Shown here in pieces: positions 18,801 through 28,952 of a stretch of DNA of 64,000 nucleotides. A program made the position numbers and the translations under genes. The DNA comes from Pseudobutyrivibrio sp. (GTDB taxonomy: Bacteria; Bacillota; Clostridia; Lachnospirales; Lachnospiraceae): assembly GCA_017557435.1 (NCBI GenBank), contig JAFYYR010000011.1:99575-163574 (forward strand). The letters are read 5' to 3'. The notes under the pieces were generated by a model. It saw nothing but the letters and a program-made list of their open reading frames with translations. It was not told the origin of the DNA and ran no database searches. Numbering within the stretch: position 1 is the stretch's first letter; each line of letters opens with the position of its first letter.

Positions 18801-20408
18801 TTATGAGCTGGCTTTTTTGCTAGCTCTTTTATTTGCGTACATAGCGCTATCAGCCCGCTTTACAACTGAACGCAAGTTACTGTCGATATTAGGTGCGTAA
18901 GAAGCAAATCCAATAGCCACACCTATATCAAATTTATAATCACCTTCTGCATTTTCAGTGTAAACCTTTGCAAGGAATAGCTTTTTAAGTCTCTCTAAAT
19001 TAATGTCCTTACCGGATGGGATGATACAACAGAACTCATCACCACCTGTACGGTAACAATCACCATATTTTCCAAATGTACTACTGAAAATATCTGCAAC
19101 AACAGTGATATACTCATCTCCCACATCATGACCGTGGGTGTCATTACATGCCTTAAGTCCATTGGCATCTGCAACTATCGCCACTAAATCTTCCAAATCA
19201 TCATTAGCATTTGCGTATGTTTCAAATGCATTTCTATTTAAAAGGCCTGTCATGCTATCTGTAAGTGCAAAAAGCTCAAGCTGCTTTGCACGACGGCCCT
19301 TTTCAATGACCTCATATGTACCCTTTAACAAATCCCAGGCTAATAATACAAGGAATACCAGGAAAAGATATCTGCCCAACTGGTCAGAATCTCCTATGCG
19401 CTTGTAATATGAGACAATATCAAATATTACACCAAATGCAAATAGTGTAAGTCCAACTACGCAGACTCTCACTCGCCTTGTGTAATTTTTGTTAATCATC
19501 TTAATAACCACTCCCGCAACCACATATACTGTGGCTAATAACATCATTAAATGAATAAATGGTAAGGTCTCTCTGTATTCTGCTATCTTTGAAAAATGTA
19601 AAAATGAAAGGACAATTAATTCCAAACTTGATAGGGTGATAATTGTATTCTTAACCCATTCATTTTTAAACTTAAGATAGGAATGGAAAAACAGTACAAA
19701 TGGTGGTATTACAAACATCAGACATAAGTAAGGTGCCACCACTTCAACAATCTTGTTTCTGAAAATCAAAGTGATAACATCTGTCTCCATAAATGTCCAT
19801 AGACCTATGAACAACGCAAAGTATCCTAAGTATATAAGCTCCTCCCCTATTACCATCTTCTTTTTCATGAAATGGTAATAGACAATAAGTGAAATACTTA
19901 TAACCAAAATCAACATACTGGCAACAAATCGTGGCATAGACTTAACCATGATGTCATTGTACATATTATAGGAAGAACCTACGTAAAATTCAGGAACATA
20001 CCCTGCCACCACATCATAAATAGGTGTGACAACAACAGCAATATTAGTCATCTTCTCATTAATATCAACAAAATGATATGCTGAGCCAGTAGATGAGGAC
20101 CAAATACCGCCTGTCTGGGTAAATGAATAAATCAACTTACCACTGTTATAAACTTCTACCCTATGATGGGATGTATAGAACATAAAGCCGGAATAACGAT
20201 AGTCCAGCTTCCTAAGATCAAAAAGATATTCCTTACCACCATCTTCTAAATTAACAACAGTGTAAGGCTCCACAATCTCTGTGAATGTATCTGATTTGTA
20301 CTGTGAAATGGTAAATATATAGCACAAAATAAGGGCTGCTAAGCAGATACCAATTAATGCTTTATTCAGTTTGTCGCAATAACCGTGCCTCTTAGCATCC
20401 TTTGCCAT
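18801..20408 (-). CDS. diguanylate cyclase with a multi-TM sensor
   Basis: Makes the second messenger c-di-GMP. The 535-aa protein has TM1 at about 16-34, an extracytoplasmic beta-rich domain to about 155, and a multi-TM block to about 375. A GGDEF domain follows, with an intact TGGDEF at 454-459. A standard RxxD inhibitory site is not seen at the usual distance, so product inhibition may be lost. The overall plan resembles 7TMR-DISM type sensors. Confidence 0.9.
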   Translation of the reverse strand: MAKDAKRHGYCDKLNKALIGICLAALILCYIFTISQYKSDTFTEIVEPYTVVNLEDGGKEYLFDLRKLDYRYSGFMFYTSHHRVEVYNSGKLIYSFTQTGGIWSSSTGSAYHFVDINEKMTNIAVVVTPIYDVVAGYVPEFYVGSSYNMYNDIMVKSMPRFVASMLILVISISLIVYYHFMKKKMVIGEELIYLGYFALFIGLWTFMETDVITLIFRNKIVEVVAPYLCLMFVIPPFVLFFHSYLKFKNEWVKNTIITLSSLELIVLSFLHFSKIAEYRETLPFIHLMMLLATVYVVAGVVIKMINKNYTRRVRVCVVGLTLFAFGVIFDIVSYYKRIGDSDQLGRYLFLVFLVLLAWDLLKGTYEVIEKGRRAKQLELFALTDSMTGLLNRNAFETYANANDDLEDLVAIVADANGLKACNDTHGHDVGDEYITVVADIFSSTFGKYGDCYRTGGDEFCCIIPSGKDINLERLKKLFLAKVYTENAEGDYKFDIGVAIGFASYAPNIDSNLRSVVKRADSAMYANKRASKKASS

Positions 20409-20541
20409 ACTAAAACTCCAACCTACCGTTAATCGTTACAATAAAAATGTTATTTTAAATATTTTCACAGATTTATAACATTTATATAGATATTAACATG
20501 CATTTTGGAATATAGCAATATATTTCGTTAACTTTTTAACA

Positions 20542-21201
20542 TCATTTGCAAATAAACGCTTTTATATAACTATACAGCTTATCTGTACCAACTATATAAC
20601 TAAAATGATTTTCATCAGGTAATATCTGAAGCTGGGCATCAGGAATAGATTTTGCAATTTTAACAGTCTCTTTTTCCTTAATGCAGTCCTTCTCACCAGC
20701 GAAAATCATAGCAGGAACTGAGATACGGCCTAGCTCAGATGTTAAAATATCAGGCTCAGTAATCATCATAAGAGTCTTTAAATCACCAGTCTTTTTGTAT
20801 TCTTTTTTCATTTCCTTGAAATCTCTGTGATGAATTCCATCTGGTGTAAGATTAGCACCACAACAAACTATGCCGGAAAGCAAAGAGCTTGCCTTTATAG
20901 CTACTAAAAGGGCAATTATTCCTCCATCTGAAAAACCAATAAGATAAGGCTTTTCTATATCAAGCGCATTAATAAGATTAATAACATCCTCTGCCATATC
21001 CTTGTAGTGGTATTCCTTAGGAGTAGCACTTTCTCCATAGCCTCTTGAGTCCATAGCATAAACTGTATGATAGTTGCTCATAGTCTCTGCTAAAGCATCA
21101 AATGTATGGTGATCTCCCTTATTTCCATGTATAAGAATAACCGGCGAGCCCTCGCCGGTCTTTTCATAGCATATTACTTGTGAGTTAAGCTGAATATACA
21201 T
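20542..21201 (-). CDS. alpha/beta hydrolase
   Basis: A 219-aa single-domain hydrolase. It has the oxyanion segment HGNKGDHHTF, the nucleophile elbow GFSDGG (S91), an acid in FAGEKDC and the catalytic histidine in DENHFSY. The substrate is unknown; the size suits a small esterase or lactonase. It follows dapB by 14 bases with a good site (GAGGGGAC), so they are likely one transcript. Confidence 0.88.
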   Translation of the reverse strand: MYIQLNSQVICYEKTGEGSPVILIHGNKGDHHTFDALAETMSNYHTVYAMDSRGYGESATPKEYHYKDMAEDVINLINALDIEKPYLIGFSDGGIIALLVAIKASSLLSGIVCCGANLTPDGIHHRDFKEMKKEYKKTGDLKTLMMITEPDILTSELGRISVPAMIFAGEKDCIKEKETVKIAKSIPDAQLQILPDENHFSYIVGTDKLYSYIKAFICK

Positions 21202-21215
21202 ATTGTCCCCTCGAA

Positions 21216-21977
21216 TTATTTATTGCTGATAACCTTCTTCATATCATAGAGTCCAGCTGGCTGACCAACGATGAACTTAGCAGCCTCTACAGCACCCTTA
21301 GCAAATACGCTCTTTGAGTAAGCAGTGTGCTTGATAGTGATAACCTCATCAAGTCCTGCAAAAATAACCTCATGCTCCCCTACAATATTACCACCGCGAA
21401 CAGCTGAGATACCGATTTCCTTAACTGGTCTCTTCTCACGTCTGTCAGCTCTGCCGTAGCAATACTCATATTCATTATTAAGAGCCTCATTACATGCATC
21501 AGCAAGTGCAAGAGCTGTACCACTTGGAGCATCAAGCTTCTGATTGTGATGCTTCTCTACTATTTCAATATCAAATCCTGCATCAGCAAATACCTGAGTT
21601 GCCTTTTTGCATAAATCAAATAATGTATTAATACCAAGAGACATGTTAGCGGAACGAAGAACTGGAACTGATTTGCAAGCCTCATCTACATGCTTAAGCA
21701 TGTCATCTGTCAATCCAGTAGTGCAAAGAATTACTGGCTTTTTATTTGCTACACAGTAATCAAGTAATCCATCGATTGCTGCAACATTAGAGAAATCAAT
21801 AATTGCATCAAAATCCTCTTTAACCTCAGCAATAGAGTCATAAACAGGATAGCTGTTATCTATTCCCTTGAATTTATCTACACCTGCTACAATCTGAATA
21901 TCTGCATCAGCAGCACAAATGTCAGTAATAACTCGTCCCATATGGCCATTGCAACCATGCATAACTACTCTTGTCAT
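21216..21977 (-). CDS. dapB: 4-hydroxy-tetrahydrodipicolinate reductase
   Basis: Lysine/diaminopimelate pathway enzyme. The 253-aa protein has the nucleotide motif GCNGHMGR at 8-15, the hinge EKHHNQKLDAPSGTA with H143/H144 and K147, and the substrate-binding GTA. No other lysine gene is beside it; it sits 8 bases after a GGDEF gene, an unusual pairing. Confidence 0.96.
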   Translation of the reverse strand: MTRVVMHGCNGHMGRVITDICAADADIQIVAGVDKFKGIDNSYPVYDSIAEVKEDFDAIIDFSNVAAIDGLLDYCVANKKPVILCTTGLTDDMLKHVDEACKSVPVLRSANMSLGINTLFDLCKKATQVFADAGFDIEIVEKHHNQKLDAPSGTALALADACNEALNNEYEYCYGRADRREKRPVKEIGISAVRGGNIVGEHEVIFAGLDEVITIKHTAYSKSVFAKGAVEAAKFIVGQPAGLYDMKKVISNK

Positions 21978-21985
21978 TGTTCACC

Positions 21986-23134
21986 TCAACCTAAAAAGCT
22001 AATATTGTTAGTAAATGTCTCTAGCCTGCTTTCAAACTCATCACTTCTAGAATGACTTCGCTTGCTCTTGCTAGCTTTATAAGCACTTTTATCCTGGTAC
22101 ATTGCCTTGTCTGCCCTGACAACTGCTGCATCGAAATCATCTCCAGGCTTATATGGAAAGATTCCAAATGAACAAGTATAAGGAGTCTCAGTAAGCTTTT
22201 CTCTAACAAGCTCAACAAGTTCCTTAGCCTCATCCTCTGTAGCTTTAATTCCAAGAATCATAAACTCATCTCCACCAGTACGGTAAAGGATGAATTTGTT
22301 AGTCTTAACACTTCTGACTACCTCTGCAAAAGTAAGGAGGGCAATATCTCCTGCCTTATGACCATAGTTATCATTGATAAGCTTTAAGTCATTTAAATCC
22401 ATAGAGATAATCATCATATCCAACTTAGAATATCTGTTGGCATCAGAATAAAAGCATCTTCTCTTGTAACATCTAGATACTGAATCTACATTGTATCTCT
22501 CTGCATAGATATAAATGTATAGGAATACACAGCCAACAATGCTTGATTCCATGGTGCAGTTAGGGAATATTTTTTCTTCCTCAAGAACAACTCCCACGCA
22601 AACTGCAAACATCATAAACAGAATCACTGTTGCATCGTTCTGATATCCGTCAAACCATTTGTGTATACATGCCAAAAGTGTAACCACTATATAAGCAGCG
22701 GCCTGTATGAAAATAATATTTCCAATTGGCCCTCTTACAAAATGATTGTCTGCGGTAAAGTAATAAATCTTGCTGCTGAAAGGCGCAAGACATACCACTA
22801 CACTTGCTATAACAAATGGTATTAATAACAATTTTTTATTAATATTTGTGTGATCTCTAATAATAATTAGAAGCACAAAATACTCTGACAGCCCCTGGGT
22901 AATGTATTTTGCATTCTTAACCACATAGCGTATAGCAAGTGGTTCAGATAATGTAGCAAGATACATATCAGCAGCAGCGGCTGCAAGAGAAACCATTACC
23001 GCTACGACCAGCTTAATAAATTGTGTCCTTAACTTTGGGTCAAATGATCGCATTGCGACAATAAATAGTAGCATACCGACACATGTTAGAAATCCGATGT
23101 ATGTGCCAGCATCAATCCCCAATACATTTTCCAT
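21986..23134 (-). CDS. diguanylate cyclase with N-terminal TM helices
   Basis: A 382-aa protein: about six TM helices in residues 10-220, then a GGDEF domain with intact YRTGGDEF (GGDEF at 287-291). After the domain comes a Ser/Lys-rich tail. An RxxD inhibitory motif is not seen. It lies between typA and dapB on the same strand with short gaps. Confidence 0.88.
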   Translation of the reverse strand: MENVLGIDAGTYIGFLTCVGMLLFIVAMRSFDPKLRTQFIKLVVAVMVSLAAAAADMYLATLSEPLAIRYVVKNAKYITQGLSEYFVLLIIIRDHTNINKKLLLIPFVIASVVVCLAPFSSKIYYFTADNHFVRGPIGNIIFIQAAAYIVVTLLACIHKWFDGYQNDATVILFMMFAVCVGVVLEEEKIFPNCTMESSIVGCVFLYIYIYAERYNVDSVSRCYKRRCFYSDANRYSKLDMMIISMDLNDLKLINDNYGHKAGDIALLTFAEVVRSVKTNKFILYRTGGDEFMILGIKATEDEAKELVELVREKLTETPYTCSFGIFPYKPGDDFDAAVVRADKAMYQDKSAYKASKSKRSHSRSDEFESRLETFTNNISFLG

Positions 23135-23152
23135 GCAATTCCCCCTGGATTA

Positions 23153-24985
23153 CTACTTGCGAATACCTGCTCTCTTTCTCATAAGAGGATCAAGGATTCG
23201 TTTTCTGATTCTAAGTGACTCCGGTGTAACCTCCAAAAGCTCATCTACATCAATGAAGTCAAGTGCCTGCTCCAAGCTAAGAATTCTAGGTGGAACAAGT
23301 GTAAGTGCTTCATCAGCTGATGATGAACGTGTATTTGTAAGGTGCTTCTTCTTGCATACATTAAGCTCGATGTCCTCTGCACGTGAACTCTGGCCAATAA
23401 CCATTCCTGAGTAAACCTTCTCGCCTGGTCCGATGAAAAGTGTACCACGCTCCTGAGCTGAGAAAAGTCCGTAAGTTACTGACTCACCAGTCTCAAATGC
23501 AATAAGAGAACCCTGCTTACGATAAGCAATATCGCCCTTATAAATCTCATATCCGTCGAAAATTGTATTGATTATACCATTTCCTTTTGTATCTGTCATG
23601 AATTCTCCACGATATCCAATAAGACCACGTGAAGGAATCTTGAACTCAACTCTTGTAAAACCACCTGTAATAGGTGTCATATTCTGAAGCTCGCCCTTTC
23701 TCTGAGAAAGCTTTTCGATAACTGCTCCTGTAAACTCATCTGGAACATCTACATAAGCACGCTCCATTGGCTCAAGCTTGTGGCCCTTCTCATCTGTCTT
23801 GTAAAGAACCTCAGCCTTTGAAACTGCAAACTCGAATCCTTCACGACGCATGTTCTCAATAAGAACTGAAAGATGAAGCTCACCACGACCTGAAACCTTA
23901 AGTGAATCAGGAGAATCTGTATCCTCAACTCTAAGTGAAACGTCTGTATTTAACTCCTTCATAAGACGCTCTCTAATGTGACGTGATGTAACGTACTTAC
24001 CTTCCTGACCAGCAAGTGGGCTATCATTTACAATGAAATTCATTGAAATAGTAGGCTCTGAAATCTTCTGGAATGGGATAGGATTTGGAGCATCTACTGC
24101 GCAAATTGTATCACCGATATGAATATCAGCAATACCAGAAATAGCTACGATTGAACCAATCTGTGCCTCATTAACATCTACTTTTTCAAGTCCATCATAC
24201 TCAAAAAGCTTTGAGATACGAACCTTATTATTCTTAGTCTCATCATGAGCATTAACAACTACTGCATCCTGGTTTACCTTAATAGAACCATTCTCTACCT
24301 TACCGATACCAATACGTCCAACGTACTCATTGTAATCGATTGTAGAGATAAGCACCTGTGTAGGAGCCTCTGGATCACCAGTTGGAGCTGGAATGTAATC
24401 AATGATAGTCTCAAATAAAGCTGTCATATCCTTGTGCTCATCGCTTAAGTTTTTGATTGCAAAACCTTCCTTAGCGCTGGCATAAATAAATGGACAATCA
24501 AGCTGCTCATCAGAAGCATCAAGATCCATGAAAAGCTCTAATACTTCATCGATAACCTCATCAGGTCTAGCCTCTGGTCTATCGATTTTGTTAATACATA
24601 CAATAACTGGTAAATCAAGATCAAGAGCCTTCATAAGAACGAACTTTGTCTGTGGCATTGCACCTTCAAATGCATCTACTACAAGAACAACACCGTTTAC
24701 CATCTTAAGTACACGCTCTACCTCGCCACCGAAATCTGCATGTCCTGGTGTATCAATAATGTTAATTTTTGTATCCTTATAATATACAGCTGTATTCTTT
24801 GAAAGAATTGTAATTCCACGCTCACGCTCAATATCATTTGAGTCCATGACACGCTCTGCAACTTCCTGATTTTCTCTAAATACACCTGACTGCTTTAAAA
24901 GCTCGTCAACAAGTGTGGTTTTACCATGATCTACATGGGCGATAATCGCAATATTTCTAATATCTTCTCTACTCTGTACAGACAT
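23153..24985 (-). CDS. typA: translational GTPase TypA/BipA
   Basis: Ribosome-associated GTPase involved in subunit assembly and stress growth. The 610-aa protein has G1 AHVDHGKTT (17-25), the switch RERGITI, DTPGHADF and NKIDRPEAR, then EF-G-like domains and the TypA C-terminal domain. Length is typical. It has an unusual G+C-rich structured leader (see 25025-25160). Confidence 0.97.
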   Translation of the reverse strand: MSVQSREDIRNIAIIAHVDHGKTTLVDELLKQSGVFRENQEVAERVMDSNDIERERGITILSKNTAVYYKDTKINIIDTPGHADFGGEVERVLKMVNGVVLVVDAFEGAMPQTKFVLMKALDLDLPVIVCINKIDRPEARPDEVIDEVLELFMDLDASDEQLDCPFIYASAKEGFAIKNLSDEHKDMTALFETIIDYIPAPTGDPEAPTQVLISTIDYNEYVGRIGIGKVENGSIKVNQDAVVVNAHDETKNNKVRISKLFEYDGLEKVDVNEAQIGSIVAISGIADIHIGDTICAVDAPNPIPFQKISEPTISMNFIVNDSPLAGQEGKYVTSRHIRERLMKELNTDVSLRVEDTDSPDSLKVSGRGELHLSVLIENMRREGFEFAVSKAEVLYKTDEKGHKLEPMERAYVDVPDEFTGAVIEKLSQRKGELQNMTPITGGFTRVEFKIPSRGLIGYRGEFMTDTKGNGIINTIFDGYEIYKGDIAYRKQGSLIAFETGESVTYGLFSAQERGTLFIGPGEKVYSGMVIGQSSRAEDIELNVCKKKHLTNTRSSSADEALTLVPPRILSLEQALDFIDVDELLEVTPESLRIRKRILDPLMRKRAGIRK

Positions 24986-25024
24986 AAATTTCTCTTTTCT
25001 ATAAAATCTTTACAATATGTGACA

Positions 25025-25160
25025 TTGTAAAAACCCCAAAACAAGCGGCATCCTAGCATTTCATGCTCCCGCAGGGCACCCTCCATACCTTCGCATGGGG
25101 CCTCCCCGCCGGCGTGGGTCCCCTCCATGCTCGGCATAGCACTCCCCTGCTCGCGCTTGC
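25025..25160 (-). ncRNA. G+C-rich structured leader or small RNA upstream of typA
   Basis: A block far richer in G+C than its flanks, full of potential stems on the minus strand: GCATGG/CCCCATGC, GCAGGG/CCCTGC and GCAT-GAA-ATGC. An outer pair, CAAGCG (25154-25159) with CGCTTG (25042-25047), is followed by TTTTGGGGTTTTT, which resembles a terminator. It starts just after a promoter at 25165-25194 and ends about 40 bases before the typA start. No open reading frame with a credible start spans it. I do not recognise the RNA family. Confidence 0.55.
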
Positions 25161-25164
25161 CAAG

Positions 25165-25194
25165 ATTTTAAGCCGCTTGAATATATTTTGTCAA
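25165..25194 (-). promoter_or_regulatory. promoter ahead of the structured leader and typA
   Basis: Minus-strand TTGACA (25189-25194) and TAAAAT (25165-25170) with an 18-base spacer, downstream of serS. Confidence 0.65.
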
Positions 25195-25241
25195 TTTAAA
25201 ATTTCTAATTATTTAGTGTTTCGATATACGAAATTTACCAC

Positions 25242-26531
25242 CTATTTAACAGGCACAAGTGCTTCCTTGCCACCCATGTAAGGGCGAAGAGCCTCTGGGA
25301 TAGCAACAGAACCATCTGCGCGTAAGTTGTTCTCAAGGAATGCGATGAGCATACGTGGTGGAGCAACAACTGTGTTGTTAAGTGTGTGTGCGAAGTACTT
25401 GCTTCCATCAGCGCCCTTAACACGAATCTTAAGACGACGAGCCTGTGCATCACCAAGATTTGAACAGCTACCAACCTCGAAGTACTTCTTCTGACGTGGT
25501 GACCATGCCTCTACGTCGCATGACTTAACCTTGAGATCTGCAAGGTCTCCTGAGCAGCACTCAAGAGTACGTACAGGAATATCAAGACTTCTAAATAAAT
25601 CAACTGTGTTCTTCCAGAGAACATCATAGTATTTCTTTGACTCTTCTGGCTTACATACTACGATCATCTCCTGTTTCTCGAACTGGTGGATACGGTAAAC
25701 ACCACGCTCTTCGATACCGTGAGCGCCCTTTTCCTTACGGAAGCATGGGCTGTAGCTTGTAAGTGTATAAGGTAAGTTAGCCTCATCATTAAGTGTATCG
25801 ATGAACTTACCAATCATAGAGTGCTCTGATGTACCGATAAGGTAAAGGTCCTCTCCCTCGATTTTGTACATCATGGCATCCATCTCTTCAAATGACATAA
25901 CACCAGTTACTACGTTTGAACGAATCATGAAAGGTGGGATGCAATATGTAAATCCTCTATCAATCATGAAGTCACGTGCGTAAGAGATAACTGCTGAGTG
26001 AAGACGAGCAATATCTCCCATAAGGTAATAGAAACCATTACCTGCAACCTTTCCAGCTGCATCCATATCGATACCGTTGAATCGCTCCATGATATCTGTA
26101 TGGTAAGGAATCTCAAATTCAGGAACTACAGGCTCACCAAACTTCTCGATTTCAACATTGCAAGAGTCGTCTGGACCAATTGGAACTGATGGGTCGATAA
26201 TGTTAGGAATCTTCATCATGATTTCCTCAACCTTATCAGCAAGCTCCTTCTCAACTGGCTCTAAGTCCTTAATCTTCTGCTTAAGGTCAGCCACCTCAGC
26301 CTTAACAGCCTCGGCCTCGTCCTTCTTGCCCTGTCCCATAAGAGCACCAATCTGCTTAGAAGCCTGGTTCATCTTAGCTCTCATTTCATCAGCTTCCTGC
26401 TGAGCTGCACGTCTCTTATCATCAAGCTCAATAACCTCGTCTACAAGGCCAAGCTTGTGCTCCTGAAATTTCTTTTTGATGTTTTCCTTTACTGCGTCTG
26501 GATTCTCACGCAAAAACTTAATGTCTATCAT
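25242..26531 (-). CDS. serS: seryl-tRNA synthetase
   Basis: Class II synthetase of 429 aa. The N-terminal antiparallel coiled coil spans about 25-105 and the catalytic core carries motif 2 (PCFRKEKGAHG...GVYRIHQFEK) and motif 3 near the end (AHTLNNTVVAPPRMLIAFLE). It lies 24 bases after secDF. No T-box leader fits in that gap. Confidence 0.97.
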   Translation of the reverse strand: MIDIKFLRENPDAVKENIKKKFQEHKLGLVDEVIELDDKRRAAQQEADEMRAKMNQASKQIGALMGQGKKDEAEAVKAEVADLKQKIKDLEPVEKELADKVEEIMMKIPNIIDPSVPIGPDDSCNVEIEKFGEPVVPEFEIPYHTDIMERFNGIDMDAAGKVAGNGFYYLMGDIARLHSAVISYARDFMIDRGFTYCIPPFMIRSNVVTGVMSFEEMDAMMYKIEGEDLYLIGTSEHSMIGKFIDTLNDEANLPYTLTSYSPCFRKEKGAHGIEERGVYRIHQFEKQEMIVVCKPEESKKYYDVLWKNTVDLFRSLDIPVRTLECCSGDLADLKVKSCDVEAWSPRQKKYFEVGSCSNLGDAQARRLKIRVKGADGSKYFAHTLNNTVVAPPRMLIAFLENNLRADGSVAIPEALRPYMGGKEALVPVK

Positions 26532-26555
26532 CTTATTTCTCCTAGTTCTATAAAC

Positions 26556-28904
26556 TTAGTTCTTCTTTCCAATCTTAACCTTGAATATGTACCAAAGCTG
26601 TGTAGCGATGAAGATTGAAGAATATGTACCTGCAATTACACCAGCAAGAAGTGGTAATGCGAACTCTCTGATTGATGAAACACCAAGGATGAGAAGCATA
26701 AGTACCATGATTGCTGTTGTAATAGATGTAGAAATTGAACGTGAAAGTGTCTGTGACAATGAATCATTACATAACTCCTTGAGAGTCTCTGGAGTCTCTG
26801 TTCTGATTGCCTTGTGGTTTTCACGAATTCTATCAAATACAACGATTGTATCGTTGACAGAGTAACCGATAACTGTAAGCATACATGCGATAAATGCAGC
26901 ACCTACTGAAATACGTGCAAATGCGTAAAGCGAAAGTACGATAAGTACATCGTGTACAAGTGCAATAATTGCAGATGATGCAAATCTAAGATCCTTAAAT
27001 CTGAACCAGATGTAAAGAAGCATAAAGAATACAGCTACAATAACTGCGATCATTGACTGTGAACGCATCTCGCCTGAGATTGTAGAACCAATATTCTGAG
27101 AAGTGATTGATTCTTCTGTTACACCGTAGTTAGTCTCAAGCATTGTATTAAGTGCTGTTCTCTCGTCAATTGAAAGTGTACGAGTCTTGAAGATTACCTG
27201 ATTTGTACCATCAACTGTACTCTTCTGAACTGTTCCCTCACCGATTACCTTCTGGATATCAGGGATAATCTGATTGTTAATTACATCATCAGTCTGTGGA
27301 GCAGCAAAATCAACTGTTGTAGAAGCACCACCCATAAACTCAAGTGAGTAGTTAAGTCCTGAGCCGCTCTTAGCCTTAAATACGCCGATTGAAATAAAGC
27401 CTGCTGCAATTATAAGTACTGAAATACCAATGAAGATTGCCTTCTTACCAACGAAGTCAAACTTTGTAGGCTCCTTAGCCTTGCCGTATGCCTTAGCATT
27501 TCTGACACCAATAGCATAGAAAGCATTGATAAGAATTCTTGTAATAACAAGTGCTGTAAACATTGATAAAACAACACCAAGTGCAAGAGTGATAGCAAAT
27601 CCCTTAACAGAACCTGAACCAAGGAAACCAAGAACTGCTGCCGCAATAAGTGTTGTGATATTTCCATCAAGGATAGCTGAAAGTGCCTTAGAGAAACCTG
27701 TCTCAATAGCTGAAATTACAGGACGACCTGCTTTAATCTCCTCGCGAACACGAGCGAAGCAAATAACATTGGCATCAACAGCCATACCAATTGAAAGAAT
27801 CATACCAGCGATACCTGGAAGTGTAAGTGTAATATCAAATGCCTTAAGAATGCTTACAAGCATTACTGTATAAAGTGCAAGTGCAAGTGAAGCAACCACA
27901 CCTGGAACCAAATACATAACGATTAAGAAAAGCATTACAACTAAAAGACCAATACCGCCGGCAATAAGTGATGTCTTAAGAGCGTCAGAACCAAGCTGAG
28001 CACCAACAACCTGTGACTCTAACTCCTGAAGCTCGATATCAAGTCCACCGATACGAATATATGAAGCAAGCTTCTCAGACTCAGCGTAATCATCCATACC
28101 ATTGATTACACAGTTACCATCTGTGATAGCTGCCTGTACTGTAGGAACTGAAACAAACTTACCATCGTAGTAAATGGCAATTGACCAACCATTTGCATAT
28201 GCCTTTGTAGTTGCATCAGCAAATGCCTTTGTACCCTCGTCATCAAACTTAAGCTCAACAACATATCCTGTAGCGCCTGTTGTCTTGTCCTGCTCAGTAG
28301 CAGCCTGAGCACTTCTAACATTCTTACCTGTAGCAATAACAGAACCATTATCAACAAGTGTCTGGATATCATAGTTTAATGTACCCTGGATATCACCATT
28401 TTCATCTCTACCTGTTGTAGTGTAGTTTGGATTACCCTGGTCATCATACTGCATAATGAAGTAAAGAGTACCTGGTGTACCAAGCTCCTTAAGAAGAGCA
28501 TTAGCATCTGTAACACCTGGAATCTCAACAGTGATTCTCTTGTCGCCTACGCGATATACATTAGCCTCTGTAGTAGAGCTCTCCTCGCCCAAGTCGTTTT
28601 CAATACGCTGCTGGAGCTTAAGAATAGTATCATTCATCTGCTCATCAGTAGGCTTATCACCAATTGCCTCGTATGTAATACTAACGCCACCATCTAAATC
28701 AAGCCCCAACTTTAAGCTGTCAGCATTATACTTAGCCATCTTAGCCTTCTGTGCATCTGTGGCATCTGCTCCCAACTTAAGACTTGTGTCATTAGCCTTA
28801 ATAGTTCCCTGAACTACAGTCATTGCATAATATCCCAGTAAACCGAGACATAAAACAAATACTATAAGCCAGGCAATCCCCTGTCCTTTTTTTAATCGTT
28901 TCAT
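26556..28904 (-). CDS. secDF: SecDF fused protein-export membrane protein
   Basis: RND-type membrane factor that uses proton motive force to aid Sec export. SecD and SecF are fused: the SecD half (about 1-470) has an N-terminal TM, a large extracytoplasmic domain and five TMs (GMAVDANVI); the SecF half (about 490-782) repeats the plan (ALVHDVL, GYSVNDTIVVFDRIRENH). The start at 28904 is chosen because AATAGGAGAA precedes it. The scfB stop lies about 48 bases upstream. Confidence 0.96.
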   Translation of the reverse strand: MKRLKKGQGIAWLIVFVLCLGLLGYYAMTVVQGTIKANDTSLKLGADATDAQKAKMAKYNADSLKLGLDLDGGVSITYEAIGDKPTDEQMNDTILKLQQRIENDLGEESSTTEANVYRVGDKRITVEIPGVTDANALLKELGTPGTLYFIMQYDDQGNPNYTTTGRDENGDIQGTLNYDIQTLVDNGSVIATGKNVRSAQAATEQDKTTGATGYVVELKFDDEGTKAFADATTKAYANGWSIAIYYDGKFVSVPTVQAAITDGNCVINGMDDYAESEKLASYIRIGGLDIELQELESQVVGAQLGSDALKTSLIAGGIGLLVVMLFLIVMYLVPGVVASLALALYTVMLVSILKAFDITLTLPGIAGMILSIGMAVDANVICFARVREEIKAGRPVISAIETGFSKALSAILDGNITTLIAAAVLGFLGSGSVKGFAITLALGVVLSMFTALVITRILINAFYAIGVRNAKAYGKAKEPTKFDFVGKKAIFIGISVLIIAAGFISIGVFKAKSGSGLNYSLEFMGGASTTVDFAAPQTDDVINNQIIPDIQKVIGEGTVQKSTVDGTNQVIFKTRTLSIDERTALNTMLETNYGVTEESITSQNIGSTISGEMRSQSMIAVIVAVFFMLLYIWFRFKDLRFASSAIIALVHDVLIVLSLYAFARISVGAAFIACMLTVIGYSVNDTIVVFDRIRENHKAIRTETPETLKELCNDSLSQTLSRSISTSITTAIMVLMLLILGVSSIREFALPLLAGVIAGTYSSIFIATQLWYIFKVKIGKKN

Positions 28905-28952
28905 GTTTATTCTCCTATTTCCTTTTATTTGCCAGCAAAGCTGACCCAAGGG

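Noticed and set aside
24931-25281. Overlapping open frames in the G+C-rich block (minus 24931-25137, plus 25063-25281)
   Set aside because: No ribosome sites; open frames follow from high G+C and few stops; composition is repetitive and structured, which fits RNA better.
26532-26555. T-box leader ahead of serS
   Set aside because: Only 24 bases separate serS from secDF.
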